DNA from: Anaerolineales bacterium
Lineage (GTDB): Bacteria > Chloroflexota > Anaerolineae > Anaerolineales > UBA11579
Direction: 5' to 3'
DNA length: 64,000 nucleotides
Assembly: GCA_019637755.1 (NCBI GenBank)
Contig: JAHBVC010000001.1
Span: 186,001 to 250,000, forward strand
Below the pieces are notes generated by a model, which had not been told where the DNA came from, made no database searches, and saw nothing but the letters and a program-made list of their open reading frames with translations. Positions 54,819 through 62,871 of this stretch are shown one piece after another (position 1 is the first letter of the stretch; each line of letters opens with the position of its first letter). The position numbers and the translations under genes are program-made.

Positions 54819-55901
54819 ATGCACCCACACCCCCTCATTTACGATTTCAGCCAGGCCGAGCTGGCCGAGCAGTTGCGCGGCTTCGGCCAACCGGCGTACC
54901 GCGCCGCGCAAATTTGGGATGGGCTCTACAAGCAGCTGTGGGCACGGCCTGAAGAGTTCACCAACCTGCCCAAAGAGCTGCGCGCCCAACTGGCCGAGCA
55001 CTTTAGCTTCGCCAGCCTCAAGGCGATTCTCACGCAGCACTCCAGCGACAAGCAAACCCACAAGACGCTGTTCAAGTTGCCCGATAACAACGCCATCGAA
55101 ACCGTGCTGATGCGCTACGACGATCGGGATGGTAGCCAGGGGCGCCGCACGCTGTGCATCAGCAGCCAGGCTGGCTGTGCGATGGGCTGCGTGTTCTGCG
55201 CCACCGGACAGATGGGCTTCCGCAGCAATCTGAGCAGCGGCCAAATCGTGGAGCAGGTGCTGTACTTTGCGCGCCAGCTCAAGCAGGATGGTGAGCACGT
55301 CACCAATGTGGTGCTGATGGGCATGGGCGAGCCCTTTCACAACTACAACGCGGTGATGGGAGCGATCGCGCGCCTCAACGATCCCAAGGGCTTCGGCCTC
55401 GGCAACCGCCACTTCACCATCTCCACCGTGGGGCTCATCCCGGCCATCCGGCGCTACACCCAAGAGCGCCACCAAATGGGCCTGGCGATCTCACTGCATG
55501 CCGCCGATGACGCGCTGCGCGCCAGCATGCTGCCGATCAACAATCGCTACCCGATCAAAGACTTGATCGAGGCGTGCCGCGACTATGTGGCCAGCAGCGG
55601 GCGGCGCATCACCTTCGAGTGGGCGTTGATCAGCGGGGTCAACGACACGCCGGAGCAAGCGCGCAAGCTGGCCAACCTGCTGCAGGGCTTGCTATGCCAC
55701 GTGAACGTGATCCCGCTCAACCCCACCAAGGGCTACGGCGGCAAGCGCTCCACCCGCGAGAGCGTGGCCGAGTTCAAGCGCATCCTCGAAGAAGGCGGGA
55801 TCTCGTGCACCGTGCGCGTGCGCCGCGGCATCGATATTCAGGCGGGCTGCGGCCAATTGGCCGAAAAAGCGCAGGGCCAACTTGTGCACATTGACAACTG
55901 A
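54819..55901 (+). CDS. rlmN: Dual-specificity rRNA/tRNA adenine-C2 methyltransferase RlmN
   Basis: The 360-residue radical-SAM enzyme has the cluster motif C-A-M-G-C-V-F-C at residues 120-127. The catalytic methyl-carrying Cys lies near the C-terminus in the I-S-C-T-V-R region. It also has M-G-M-G-E-P-F-H-N near 169 and I-S-L-H-A for substrate. It makes m2A2503 in 23S rRNA and m2A37 in some tRNAs. It starts 21 nt after the HAD gene. Confidence 0.96.
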   Translation: MHPHPLIYDFSQAELAEQLRGFGQPAYRAAQIWDGLYKQLWARPEEFTNLPKELRAQLAEHFSFASLKAILTQHSSDKQTHKTLFKLPDNNAIETVLMRYDDRDGSQGRRTLCISSQAGCAMGCVFCATGQMGFRSNLSSGQIVEQVLYFARQLKQDGEHVTNVVLMGMGEPFHNYNAVMGAIARLNDPKGFGLGNRHFTISTVGLIPAIRRYTQERHQMGLAISLHAADDALRASMLPINNRYPIKDLIEACRDYVASSGRRITFEWALISGVNDTPEQARKLANLLQGLLCHVNVIPLNPTKGYGGKRSTRESVAEFKRILEEGGISCTVRVRRGIDIQAGCGQLAEKAQGQLVHIDN

Positions 55902-55924
55902 AGGGTGTAAAATGCGGGGTACCA

Positions 55925-56155
55925 ATGACTGAACAAGTCGTGCGCCTTATCTATCCGCCTGCCGCGGTGAACACGCCGGTTGTGACTCACTTGATTCGCA
56001 ACTTCAACGGGCTCACTGTGAACATCATGCATGCGGAGACAAATTCCAGCGATGGCTGGATCGAAGTGCAGCTCGCCGGAACGGCAGCCATCATTGAAGC
56101 TGCCATCGATTGGCTGCGCAAACAAGGGATCGAGGTGCAAGTCTTGGGGCATTAA
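55925..56155 (+). CDS. Stand-alone NIL domain protein
   Basis: The 76-residue protein is a single NIL domain: V-R-L-I-Y-P, then P-V-V-T-H-L-I-R-N-F, an N-I-M-H-A-E strand and a C-terminal I-D-W-L-R-K-Q-G-I-E-V helix-strand. NIL domains occur at the end of MetN ABC ATPases and in ferredoxins and act as amino-acid sensing folds. Here it stands alone, upstream of mgtE with 24 nt between them; co-transcription is likely. Its ligand is unknown. Confidence 0.85.
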   Translation: MTEQVVRLIYPPAAVNTPVVTHLIRNFNGLTVNIMHAETNSSDGWIEVQLAGTAAIIEAAIDWLRKQGIEVQVLGH

Positions 56156-56179
56156 ATCTTAACGTGTAGTGAGGTTGCT

Positions 56180-57547
56180 ATGAACGACCGAGTGCCGGAT
56201 TTCGAACTCGAACTGGAGCGCATCCAGGAATTCTTACGAGAGGACCGAATAACCGAGGCACTCGATGTGTTTAAGGGCCTCAACCTCGGCGATCAGGTCG
56301 AGGTGTATAACCAGCTCCCCGAAGAACGCCAGGAAGAATTCGTACGCTTGCTGCCCCCTGAAGAGGTGGCGGAACTGTTTAACCGTCTGAGCGATGCGCA
56401 GGCGGTGGACGCGGCCGAGCATCTCACCGCCGAAACGCTCTCCGAAATTTTGGATGAGATGCAGCCGGACCAGGTGGCAGACATCCTGGGTGACCTGCCG
56501 CCCGAGCAAGCCAATGAAGCGCTGCAACAGATGGAGGATCCCGATGATGTGATCCCCCTGCTGGCCTACCCGGATGAAACCGCCGGTGGCCGCATGACCA
56601 CCGAATACATCGCCATGCGCCGGCATACGCGTGCCGCCCAGGCGATCGAGTTCCTGCGTGAGATCCACCCGGATCATGAGGTACCGTATTACGTCTTCGT
56701 CATCGACCGCGAGCGGCGGCTGTGCGGCGTAATGGGCATGCGCGAGCTGGTGGTGGCGCTGCCCGACAAGCTGGTGGAAGACCTGATGGACCCGGATGTG
56801 ATCTACGTCACGGCCGGCACCCATCAGGAGGAAGTGGCGCGCCTGATGAGCAACAACAACCTCTCAGCCATCCCGGTGGTGGATGACAATGGCCACATGC
56901 TGGGCGTGATCACCTTTGACGATGTGATCGACGTGCTGAAAGAGGAAGCGGGTGAAGACATTCTGCAATTGGGTGGTGTTGAGCCTGGCCCTTTGCTGGA
57001 CGTGCCCTATTGGTCACAAAAGATTTCGCAGGTGGTGCGCTCACGCTTTACCTGGCTGCTGACGCTGTTTGTGGCCGAGACGCTGACCGGCACGGTGATG
57101 CGCCACTACGATGAGGAGATCAAAACGGTGGTCTCGCTGGCCTTCTTTGTGCCCCTACTGATCGGCACCGGCGGTAACGCCGGCTCACAAACCGTGGCCA
57201 CGATCATTCGCGGCATGGCGCTCGGCGAAGTAAAGCGCAACGAAATGCTGTGGGTGCTGTGGAAGGAGTTCCGCACCGGCATCGCCCTGGGCGTGCTCCT
57301 GGGGCTGGTGGGCTTTGGGCGCGCCCTATTGTGGGGGGTGGATTGGCATCTGGCCATCACCGTCGCATTGACGATTGCGATTATCTGCATCTGGGCCAAC
57401 TCCGTGGCGGCAATGATCCCCATGCTGGCCGATAAGATGGGCATCGACCCTACGATCATCTCCGGGCCGTTTATGTCGACCTTGATCGATGCCACCGGGC
57501 TGATCATCTACTTCAGCCTGGCCGCCTGGATCCTGCCACAGCTCTAA
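56180..57547 (+). CDS. mgtE: Magnesium transporter MgtE
   Basis: The 455-residue protein has the full MgtE plan. Residues 1-125 are the superhelical N domain (L-P-P-E-E-V-A-E-L-F, D-L-P-P-E-Q-A-N). Residues 130-255 hold two CBS domains that sense Mg2+. The last 180 residues form five transmembrane helices with G-T-G-G-N-A-G-S-Q near residue 330, part of the ion pore. It imports Mg2+ with CBS-gated closure. No M-box leader is seen upstream. Confidence 0.95.
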   Translation: MNDRVPDFELELERIQEFLREDRITEALDVFKGLNLGDQVEVYNQLPEERQEEFVRLLPPEEVAELFNRLSDAQAVDAAEHLTAETLSEILDEMQPDQVADILGDLPPEQANEALQQMEDPDDVIPLLAYPDETAGGRMTTEYIAMRRHTRAAQAIEFLREIHPDHEVPYYVFVIDRERRLCGVMGMRELVVALPDKLVEDLMDPDVIYVTAGTHQEEVARLMSNNNLSAIPVVDDNGHMLGVITFDDVIDVLKEEAGEDILQLGGVEPGPLLDVPYWSQKISQVVRSRFTWLLTLFVAETLTGTVMRHYDEEIKTVVSLAFFVPLLIGTGGNAGSQTVATIIRGMALGEVKRNEMLWVLWKEFRTGIALGVLLGLVGFGRALLWGVDWHLAITVALTIAIICIWANSVAAMIPMLADKMGIDPTIISGPFMSTLIDATGLIIYFSLAAWILPQL

Positions 57548-57554
57548 GCGAGCG

Positions 57555-58178
57555 ATGCACGCGCTGCTGCGCTTATTCTTCTATCTGCTCTACCAGCCGT
57601 TGGCGTGGAGCTATGATGCGGTGGCCTGGCTGGTTTCGCTGGGCCGCTGGCGTAGCTGGGTGGCCAGCAGCCTGAGCGCCCTGCGCGGCCAACGCGTGCT
57701 GGAGCTGGGCCAGGGCCCCGGCCACCTCCAGGTGGTTATGCGCAAGGCGGGCTATACGCCAGTGGGGCTTGACCTTAGCGCCCAGATGGGCCACCTGGCA
57801 GCCCGGCGGCTGGCCGCCGCGGGCAATGCGCCCCTGTTGGTACGCGCCGATGGGCGCTGGCTGCCCTTCCGCGCTGGGGCTTTTGACAGCGTTGTGGCCA
57901 CCTTTCCCACCGAGTATGTCTTCAGCGCGCAGAGCCTGAGCGAGGCGCGGCGCGTGCTGCCTGCGGGTGGGCGCCTGGTCTTGTTGCCCGTGGCCTGGAT
58001 CACCGGGGGCAGTATGCTAGAGCGCGCCGCGGCCTGGCTGTTCCGCATCACCGGCGAAGCGCCGGCCTGGGACGAGCGCTGGGCTGCGGCGATTGCCGCA
58101 GCAGGCTTCGTGGTGCGCGAACAGCGTGTAGCGTTGCCCGGATCCGAGGTGCTGCTGCTGCTGTGTGAGCGGCGATGA
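57555..58178 (+). CDS. Class I SAM-dependent methyltransferase
   Basis: The 207-residue protein has motif I V-L-E-L-G-Q-G-P-G-H-L near residue 52, V-G-L-D-L-S near 74, R-A-D-G-R-W-L-P-F near 96 and E-A-R-R-V-L-P-A-G-G-R-L near 130. This is the Methyltransf_11 pattern. The N-terminal 30 residues are hydrophobic (L-L-R-L-F-F-Y-L-L-Y) and could attach it to the membrane. The substrate is unknown. It starts 7 nt after mgtE and overlaps the next gene by 4 nt. Confidence 0.88.
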   Translation: MHALLRLFFYLLYQPLAWSYDAVAWLVSLGRWRSWVASSLSALRGQRVLELGQGPGHLQVVMRKAGYTPVGLDLSAQMGHLAARRLAAAGNAPLLVRADGRWLPFRAGAFDSVVATFPTEYVFSAQSLSEARRVLPAGGRLVLLPVAWITGGSMLERAAAWLFRITGEAPAWDERWAAAIAAAGFVVREQRVALPGSEVLLLLCERR

Positions 58179-58834
58179 GCGCTATCCAAAACTTGCTCGA
58201 AGACATATTCGGCGGCCAGCCCAGCAGCTTGCGCAACGAATTTGAGGGCTGGTTGCGCAGTTCGCGGCGCTTCTACACGTTTGCCTATGAGTACCGCAAC
58301 AAAATTCGCGCCAAGGTGCATAACGCTCAGCACCCCGGCAGCCGCGAGGACCTGCGCGCCGAGCTGGAGCTAGCGGCCACGTTGAGCGCACAGCCGAGCT
58401 TTGCCGTGGAGTACGAGCGTTTTGCGGCGCGCAAAACACGCGGCCCCGACTTTAGCGTACGGTTCAAGGGCCACACCGAATTCCACATCGAGGTGCGCCG
58501 CGTGCAGGCGCAAGCGCCACGACTGGCGCAGATCGTGGCCGAAAAGGCACGCCAACTGCCCAGCGGCGCGATCAATCTGCTGTGGCTGGCCAGCGAATAC
58601 CCCGTATCCGTGGAGGAGATCGCCGCCAGCCTGCAGACGCTGCGGCAACTCAGCGCACAGGCCGCGCCCGAGGACGCCGTACTGGGCTACCGCAATCCGG
58701 CCGCGCTGCGCAAGCAACTGCCGCGCCTCAGTGCGATTCTGGTGTGGCAGGCTGGGCAGGCGACGCTGTGGCCGCAGCCAGCAGCACGCCACAGCGTGCC
58801 GCCGGAGCTGGCGAACAGCCTACGCCGTTTGTAG
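58175..58834 (+). CDS. Uncharacterised protein, possible nuclease-like fold
   Basis: The 219-residue protein is not recognised. Residues 87-104 read G-P-D-F-S-V-R-F-K-G-x-T-E-F-H-I-E-V-R, which resembles a P-D-x(n)-E-x-(K/R) core of PD-(D/E)XK-fold proteins with Arg in place of Lys. The helical N-terminus (L-R-S-S-R-R-F-Y-T-F-A-Y-E) and the mixed C-terminal part have no named domain. It overlaps the methyltransferase gene by 4 nt. The nuclease suggestion rests on that single motif. Confidence 0.55.
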   Translation: MSAIQNLLEDIFGGQPSSLRNEFEGWLRSSRRFYTFAYEYRNKIRAKVHNAQHPGSREDLRAELELAATLSAQPSFAVEYERFAARKTRGPDFSVRFKGHTEFHIEVRRVQAQAPRLAQIVAEKARQLPSGAINLLWLASEYPVSVEEIAASLQTLRQLSAQAAPEDAVLGYRNPAALRKQLPRLSAILVWQAGQATLWPQPAARHSVPPELANSLRRL

Positions 58835-59193
58835 CCTGATTTGTATTCACCCCCTTGCCTGCAAAAGATTGGCCAGCCGCGGCTGGCCAGGCAGCGCCCT
58901 GACGGACGCCCTGCCGCATGCCGCGCACGTTGGCGGCGGCCCGGTGGCAGGTACGGAAACTTGCTGCGTGCAGCTACTGGCCTGGCGCGAAGCCGGGGCC
59001 GCGGGCGGGGCCCCACATCCCGCTGGGGATCCCGGTCTTGGCCAAGGGTTCACTGCTCTGGCAGCAAATTCAGGATGCTTATCGCATAGTTTGGGCCGCA
59101 GGGCGCAAACTGGCTGGTGAAATCAAGCCACTGGACAAGACGCTAGGCGCGTGGTTCCACGCGGTGGTGGTTTCATTTACAATTCCCGCCGCA
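58835..59193. other. Intergenic region without recognised gene
   Basis: These 359 nt have open frames, including an upstream extension of the phosphatase frame from 58918, but no family match and no start signal. The left part is more GC-rich than the right. TACAAT at 59178-59183 probably serves the next gene. A decayed gene is possible; nothing in it can be named. Confidence 0.4.
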
Positions 59194-59904
59194 ATGGAAA
59201 TCCTCATCGGTGTAGCCAAGACCAATAAATACGCCATGTCTGAAAGTGGCGACACGCTGGAAGTGGTGGAACGGCCCAGTGGCGGGCTTTCCGTGGTGCT
59301 GGCGGATGGCCAGCGCTCAGGCAAGAGCGCCAAGTTCATCTCCACCATGGTGGTGCGCAAAGTGATCAGCCTGCTGGCCGAGGGTGTGCGTGATGGCGCG
59401 GCGGCGCGGGCGGCCTCGGACTATTTGCTGACCCATCGCAATGGGCAAGTGCAATCCACGTTGAACATCATTTCGATCGAAATGGAAACACGCAAGCTAC
59501 TGGTAACGCGCAACAATCCGTTGCCCGTGCTGGTCTTTCAAGATGGGGAGATCACCAGCCTGGACGAGCGCAGCGACGCGGTAGGCTTGCGGCGCGAAAC
59601 GCGCCCGGTGCTCACCGCGCTGGAGATCCGCGCCGGGCTGAGCGTTGCGGTCTTCACCGATGGCTTGCCCTTTGCCGGTGAGCGCAGCGGCACACCGATG
59701 GATATTCACTCGGCGTTCAATCGCATGGCCACGCTGGGCGAAAGCCCGCAGGCGATCGCTGATGGGCTGATGAGCGAAGCGCTGACGCTGGAGCACAACC
59801 GCCCCGGCGACGACATTAGCATTCTGGTGGTGGGTGTGCGCTCGACTCTGCAGGATGACGCTGTGCGGCGCATGCAGGTGCGCCTGCCGGTGTGGCCCGG
59901 GTAG
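59194..59904 (+). CDS. SpoIIE/PP2C-like serine phosphatase domain protein
   Basis: From the ATG at 59194 the protein has 236 residues. It contains V-L-A-D-G-Q-R-S-G-K-S-A near 35-46, in the place of the D-G-x-G metal motif, I-S-I-E-M-E, F-T-D-G-L-P-F-A-G (metal Asp) and G-D-D-I-S-I-L-V near the end. This is the SpoIIE-type PP2C phosphatase core without sensor domain. It may dephosphorylate an anti-sigma antagonist. TACAAT ends 10 nt before the ATG. A longer frame from 58918 exists but its extra residues resemble nothing known. Confidence 0.8.
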   Translation: MEILIGVAKTNKYAMSESGDTLEVVERPSGGLSVVLADGQRSGKSAKFISTMVVRKVISLLAEGVRDGAAARAASDYLLTHRNGQVQSTLNIISIEMETRKLLVTRNNPLPVLVFQDGEITSLDERSDAVGLRRETRPVLTALEIRAGLSVAVFTDGLPFAGERSGTPMDIHSAFNRMATLGESPQAIADGLMSEALTLEHNRPGDDISILVVGVRSTLQDDAVRRMQVRLPVWPG

Positions 59905-59907
59905 AAT
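59902..59907 (+). promoter_or_regulatory. -10 box (TAGAAT) of the small P-loop gene, leaderless type
   Basis: TAGAAT overlaps the phosphatase stop codon and ends 6 nt before the ATG at 59914. Confidence 0.55.
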
Positions 59908-59913
59908 AGCGCC

Positions 59914-60270
59914 ATGTCGAGTACCAAGCCGCGCGTTGGAGTGGTTGGGCCCTGCAAATCGGGCAAATCCACCCTGGTGCGCGGCTTGTTGGCGGCAGGC
60001 TACCCTGCCAATCAGATCGCCCAAGAACATTCGTTTGCGCCACGCATGTGGCAACAATTAGCCCCCACCCCGGATATTTTGTTGTATCTACATACGGAGT
60101 ACCCCAATACGGTGGCACGCGGCTTGAACTGGCTGGAGCGCGACTACGCTGAGCAACTCAGGCGCTTGGCGCACGCGCGCGAGCATGCCGATTTCGAGAT
60201 CAGCACGGATGCGCTCGCCGCGGAAGAGGTGCTGCAACGCGTGCTGGCGTTTTTGGACGCGGCAGCTTAA
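59914..60270 (+). CDS. Small P-loop NTPase-like protein
   Basis: The 118-residue protein has a Walker A motif G-P-C-K-S-G-K-S-T at residues 11-19 and a hydrophobic strand before a D-I-L-L-Y-L segment near 54. That segment may act as Walker B-like or switch region. It is too short for a full GTPase or kinase. No guanine-specificity motif (NKxD) is visible. It follows the phosphatase gene by 9 nt and overlaps the convergent prepilin peptidase gene by 4 nt. The function is unknown. Confidence 0.68.
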   Translation: MSSTKPRVGVVGPCKSGKSTLVRGLLAAGYPANQIAQEHSFAPRMWQQLAPTPDILLYLHTEYPNTVARGLNWLERDYAEQLRRLAHAREHADFEISTDALAAEEVLQRVLAFLDAAA

Positions 60271-60974
60271 GGGTAGAGGCCGAGCAGCACCAGCGCCACG
60301 GCGCCGAGACACAAGAAGGGCGCATAGGGGATCGAAGCAAACAGCGAATAGCGCCCACGCATCAAGCTGACGAAGACAAACCCCAGGCTGTAAGCACCGG
60401 CCAGCAGGATGCCAGCCATCAGGCCCGGCAGTATCGCCGGCCAGCCCAGCAGCAAGCCGATCACGCCTGCCAAATTCACATCGCCGAAACCGAGGGCGAC
60501 CTCCTCCCAGGCTTGCTTGCGCAGGCGGGCCAACAGGCGGCCAATGAGCTCGCCGGAGAAGTATAGGCCGAGCATGAGCAGGAAGCCCGCCGCCCCACCC
60601 GCCAGCGTGGGCAGCAGGCCGTGGCGCCAGGCGCCCAAGGCACCGAGCGCCAGCGCGCCGAAGAGGCTGACCGGGTGCAGAACCAGGCGATGCTCAATAT
60701 CGATGACAGTGACGAGCGCGAAGTACGCAAGTACCACGGTAAGTAGATATGGCGAAAAATCCGCGGGGGGATTTTGGAAGATGTATACACAGGCCAGCAA
60801 CAAGACCACGTGCACCACAAACTTGCGCGGGGCATGGATGTATGCGCCGATGGACTCAGGGGTCAGTGGCCACCAGGCCGGCCGGGCCAGGCGGCGGTGG
60901 AGTGGCAGCACGTCGGCAAGATAGTTGACGAGCAGCGCCGAGAGCAGGCCAGCGGCGATGGCGGCAATGAGCAT
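60267..60974 (-). CDS. Prepilin peptidase (A24 family) without cysteine-rich methylase domain
   Basis: The 235-residue protein has about 7 membrane helices and the aspartate protease motifs T-V-I-D-I-E-H-R-L near residue 91 and G-F-G-D-V-N-L-A near 163. The Asp of G-x-G-D is catalytic. The N-terminal region normally carrying two CxxC pairs and N-methyltransferase activity has no cysteine pairs. It would cut prepilin leader peptides; no pilin gene is near. The ATG follows a TATAAT by 6 nt. Confidence 0.88.
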   Translation of the reverse strand: MLIAAIAAGLLSALLVNYLADVLPLHRRLARPAWWPLTPESIGAYIHAPRKFVVHVVLLLACVYIFQNPPADFSPYLLTVVLAYFALVTVIDIEHRLVLHPVSLFGALALGALGAWRHGLLPTLAGGAAGFLLMLGLYFSGELIGRLLARLRKQAWEEVALGFGDVNLAGVIGLLLGWPAILPGLMAGILLAGAYSLGFVFVSLMRGRYSLFASIPYAPFLCLGAVALVLLGLYP

Positions 60975-60980
60975 GCGGGG

Positions 60981-60986
60981 ATTATA
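60981..60986 (-). promoter_or_regulatory. -10 box (TATAAT) of the prepilin peptidase gene, leaderless type
   Basis: TATAAT on the minus strand is followed by CCCCGC and the ATG. Confidence 0.7.
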
Positions 60987-60989
60987 GAG

Positions 60990-61045
60990 GGGAATAATCG
61001 ATTAATTAGTTAGTCAATTGTTGATTGGTTGATTGGTTGATTAGT
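60990..61045. repeat. Short simple repeat (GATTGGTT-type words)
   Basis: The segment contains ATCGATTAATTAGTTAGTC and TTGATTGGTTGATTGGTTGA, octamer words related to the (GACTAATC)n array at 27463. Confidence 0.7.
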
Positions 61046-61049
61046 CCCC

Positions 61050-61170
61050 TCACCCCATTGACGTCGATCCACGACTGGCTCCTAACCCCCCTCTCCCTTA
61101 AGGGAGAGGGGACGCAGCGAAGCTGCGGGGGTGAGGGTTCGCGTATTGCAGTAAGAGCGCAGCGCGGCGG
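61050..61170. repeat. Family E palindromic intergenic element
   Basis: CCCTCTCCCTTAAGGGAGAGGG at 61089-61110 is a perfect palindrome, embedded between CCCCTCACCCC on the left and GGGGGTGAGG on the right. It looks like a mobile or selfish repeat unit, and no ORF is present. Confidence 0.7.
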
Positions 61171-61181
61171 GGGTGCATACA

Positions 61182-61216
61182 AACAAAAAGACCGAGCGAA
61201 CGCTCGGTCTTTTTGC
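61182..61216. terminator. Terminator downstream of the thioredoxin gene
   Basis: AAAAAGACCGAGCG (61185-61198) and CGCTCGGTCTTTTT (61201-61214) form a perfect stem with an AA spacer. It serves minus-strand transcription from the thioredoxin gene. Confidence 0.93.
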
Positions 61217-61230
61217 TTTACATGCAGAGC

Positions 61231-61590
61231 CTAGTTGGCTTCGGCGGCCGGGCGGGAAGCTACGTCGACGAACTGGTCGAAGAGCTCGCGCAGCATCGGC
61301 TCCGGCAGCGCGCCGACCTGGCGATGCACCAGCTTGCCGTTGGCGACGAAGAGCATGGTGGGGATGCCGCGCACATCAAACTGGCCAGCCCACTGCGGAT
61401 TCTCGTCGGTGTTGACCTTGGCGATGACGACTTTGCCGGCATACTCCTGGGCAAACTTATCCAGGATCGGGGCTACGGCGCGGCACGGGCCACACCACGG
61501 CGCCCAAAAATCCACCACGACCGGGGTTTCGGATTGCAAAACGGCCTTCTCAAAGGCTTCGTCAGTTACATGTACAGGTTCGTTGATCAT
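61231..61590 (-). CDS. trxA: Thioredoxin
   Basis: The 119-residue protein has the active site W-A-P-W-C-G-P-C-R-A with C33 and C36, the cis-Pro loop R-G-I-P-T-M near residue 75 and G-x2 motifs at the end. It reduces protein disulfides with electrons from thioredoxin reductase. The protein is about 10 residues longer than E. coli thioredoxin at its C-terminus (S-R-P-A-A-E-A-N). A GGAG Shine-Dalgarno lies 8 nt before the ATG. Confidence 0.97.
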   Translation of the reverse strand: MINEPVHVTDEAFEKAVLQSETPVVVDFWAPWCGPCRAVAPILDKFAQEYAGKVVIAKVNTDENPQWAGQFDVRGIPTMLFVANGKLVHRQVGALPEPMLRELFDQFVDVASRPAAEAN

Positions 61591-61662
61591 GTCTCGCTCC
61601 GTTGTTGAGTTCTACGGTATCTGATGGCTTGTCGCAAGCCAATCTTACCCGTTTCCCATTTC

Positions 61663-61773
61663 GTCATTCCGAACAGTACCGAGCAAAGAAGAATCCTTAG
61701 GGCATTCCAAGAACTAGCTTGGCTCGCTATGCTCTAAAGGATTCCTCCCTCGTTTCACTCGGTCGGAGTGACA
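61663..61773. repeat. Family A intergenic inverted repeat, copy 2
   Basis: GTCATTCCGA and GAATCCTTAGGGCATTCC on the left are mirrored by CTAAAGGATTCCTC and GTCGGAGTGAC on the right. It lies directly before the scpA promoter box. Confidence 0.85.
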
Positions 61774-61787
61774 GTAAACGCCAGGAG

Positions 61788-61793
61788 TATAAT
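61788..61793 (+). promoter_or_regulatory. -10 box (TATAAT) of scpA, leaderless type
   Basis: TATAAT ends 6 nt before the GTG start at 61800. It follows the family A repeat by 14 nt. Confidence 0.7.
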
Positions 61794-61799
61794 CGCCGC

Positions 61800-62579
61800 G
61801 TGGTTTCCTTACTTCACCGAGACGCCCCCCAACCCTATACGGTAGACACCCCGGTATATCAAGGCCCGCTGGACCTGTTGTTGCAGCTGATCGAGCGCGC
61901 CGAGCTGGATATTACCAAGCTGGCGTTGGCGCAGGTAACCGATCAGTTTCTTGGCTATATGCGCACGCTGCAGGAGCTGAAGGCCGAGCGCGTGTCTGAA
62001 TTCCTGGTGGTGGCGGCGCGTTTGATGCAAATCAAGTCTGAGGCGCTGCTGCCGCGCCCGGTGGTGCGCCAACCCGACGAAGAGGACCCGGCCGAAGCGC
62101 TGGTGCAGCAGTTGCTGCTGTATAAGCGCTTCAAGGAGCTGGCCAGCCTGCTGACGCTGCGCCAGGACACCGCGCTGCGCAGTTACCTGCGCATGGCGCC
62201 GCCGCCGAAGGTGGAGGGCCGCCTGGACCTGAGCGGGCTGACCGCGGTGGACATTCACCGCGCGGCGATGAAGGTGCATGCGCGTGCGGATGCGCGCGCC
62301 CCGCTGCGCACGGTGGTGGCCGCGCCGCGCGTGACGATTCGCGAGAAGATCAAAACGATCGCCGATATGCTGCGCCAGAAGACGGTCACCAGCTTCCGCG
62401 AACTGGTCGCCGGCACGCCGGACCGTTTGCACGTCGTGGTTACCTTCCTGGCAATGCTGGAGCTGGTGCGCCGTTACCGCATCGCCGCCAAGCAGGAGGC
62501 GCTATTCGAAGATATTGAGCTGCGCCGCGATGACAACTGGAATGAGACGCTCGACTTTGAGTTGGAGTTTACGGAGTAA
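61800..62579 (+). CDS. scpA: Segregation and condensation protein A
   Basis: From the GTG at 61800 the protein has 259 residues. It has the ScpA start Y-Q-G-P-L-D-L-L-L-Q-L-I near residue 20, I-T-K-L-A-L-A-Q-V-T-D-Q-F near 40 and the E-F-L-V-V-A-A-R-L-M-Q-I-K-S-E-A-L-L-P helix near 70. A C-terminal winged-helix ends with F-L-A-M-L-E-L-V. It is the kleisin that bridges the SMC heads with ScpB. An ATG at 61719 is in frame but lies inside a dispersed repeat. ScpB is not adjacent. Confidence 0.95.
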   Translation: MVSLLHRDAPQPYTVDTPVYQGPLDLLLQLIERAELDITKLALAQVTDQFLGYMRTLQELKAERVSEFLVVAARLMQIKSEALLPRPVVRQPDEEDPAEALVQQLLLYKRFKELASLLTLRQDTALRSYLRMAPPPKVEGRLDLSGLTAVDIHRAAMKVHARADARAPLRTVVAAPRVTIREKIKTIADMLRQKTVTSFRELVAGTPDRLHVVVTFLAMLELVRRYRIAAKQEALFEDIELRRDDNWNETLDFELEFTE

Positions 62580-62587
62580 GTACCTCC

Positions 62588-62733
62588 GTCATTCCGACGA
62601 GGGCAAAGCCCGAGGAGGAATCCTTTAGGGCATTGCAAGGACCAGCTTGACTCCTAATGGCCCAAAGGATTCCTCGGCTTTGTACATAGCAACCCAAATA
62701 GACTTAAGAATGCCGCCTCGGAATGACATAGAC
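62588..62733. repeat. Family A intergenic inverted repeat, copy 3
   Basis: GTCATTCCGACGAGGGCAAA and GAGGAATCCTTTAGGGCATT on the left, CCAAAGGATTCCTC and CTCGGAATGACA on the right. The right half carries a 40-nt insertion relative to other copies. Confidence 0.85.
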
Positions 62734-62744
62734 TTCAAGCACCC

Positions 62745-62862
62745 CCTCATTCCGAGCCTGAGTGAAGCGAATGGCGAGGATCCTTTAGGCATTCCGAGTA
62801 CAAGCTTGACTTTTCCTGCCCTAAAGGATTCCTCACTCACTTCGTTCGTTCGGAATGACGGG
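62745..62862. repeat. Family A intergenic inverted repeat, copy 4
   Basis: CTCATTCCGAGCC and GAGGATCCTTTAGGCATTCC on the left, CCCTAAAGGATTCCTCAC and TTCGGAATGACGG on the right. It lies back to back with copy 3 and ends 9 nt before the GIY-YIG start. Confidence 0.85.
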
Positions 62863-62871
62863 TCGGATTTT

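Noticed and set aside
58401-59120. 239-codon plus-strand frame overlapping the unknown gene at 58175
   Set aside because: It is Arg/Cys/Trp-rich, out of frame with the coupled gene at 58175, and runs into the intergenic gap with no recognisable domain.
61719-61799. Longer scpA start at ATG 61719
   Set aside because: The added codons come from a family A repeat and a TATAAT box lies between them and the GTG that matches the family start.
62647-62871. Long N-terminal extension of the GIY-YIG protein
   Set aside because: The extension is translated from two intergenic repeats; the fold begins at M-P-Y-Y-V-Y.
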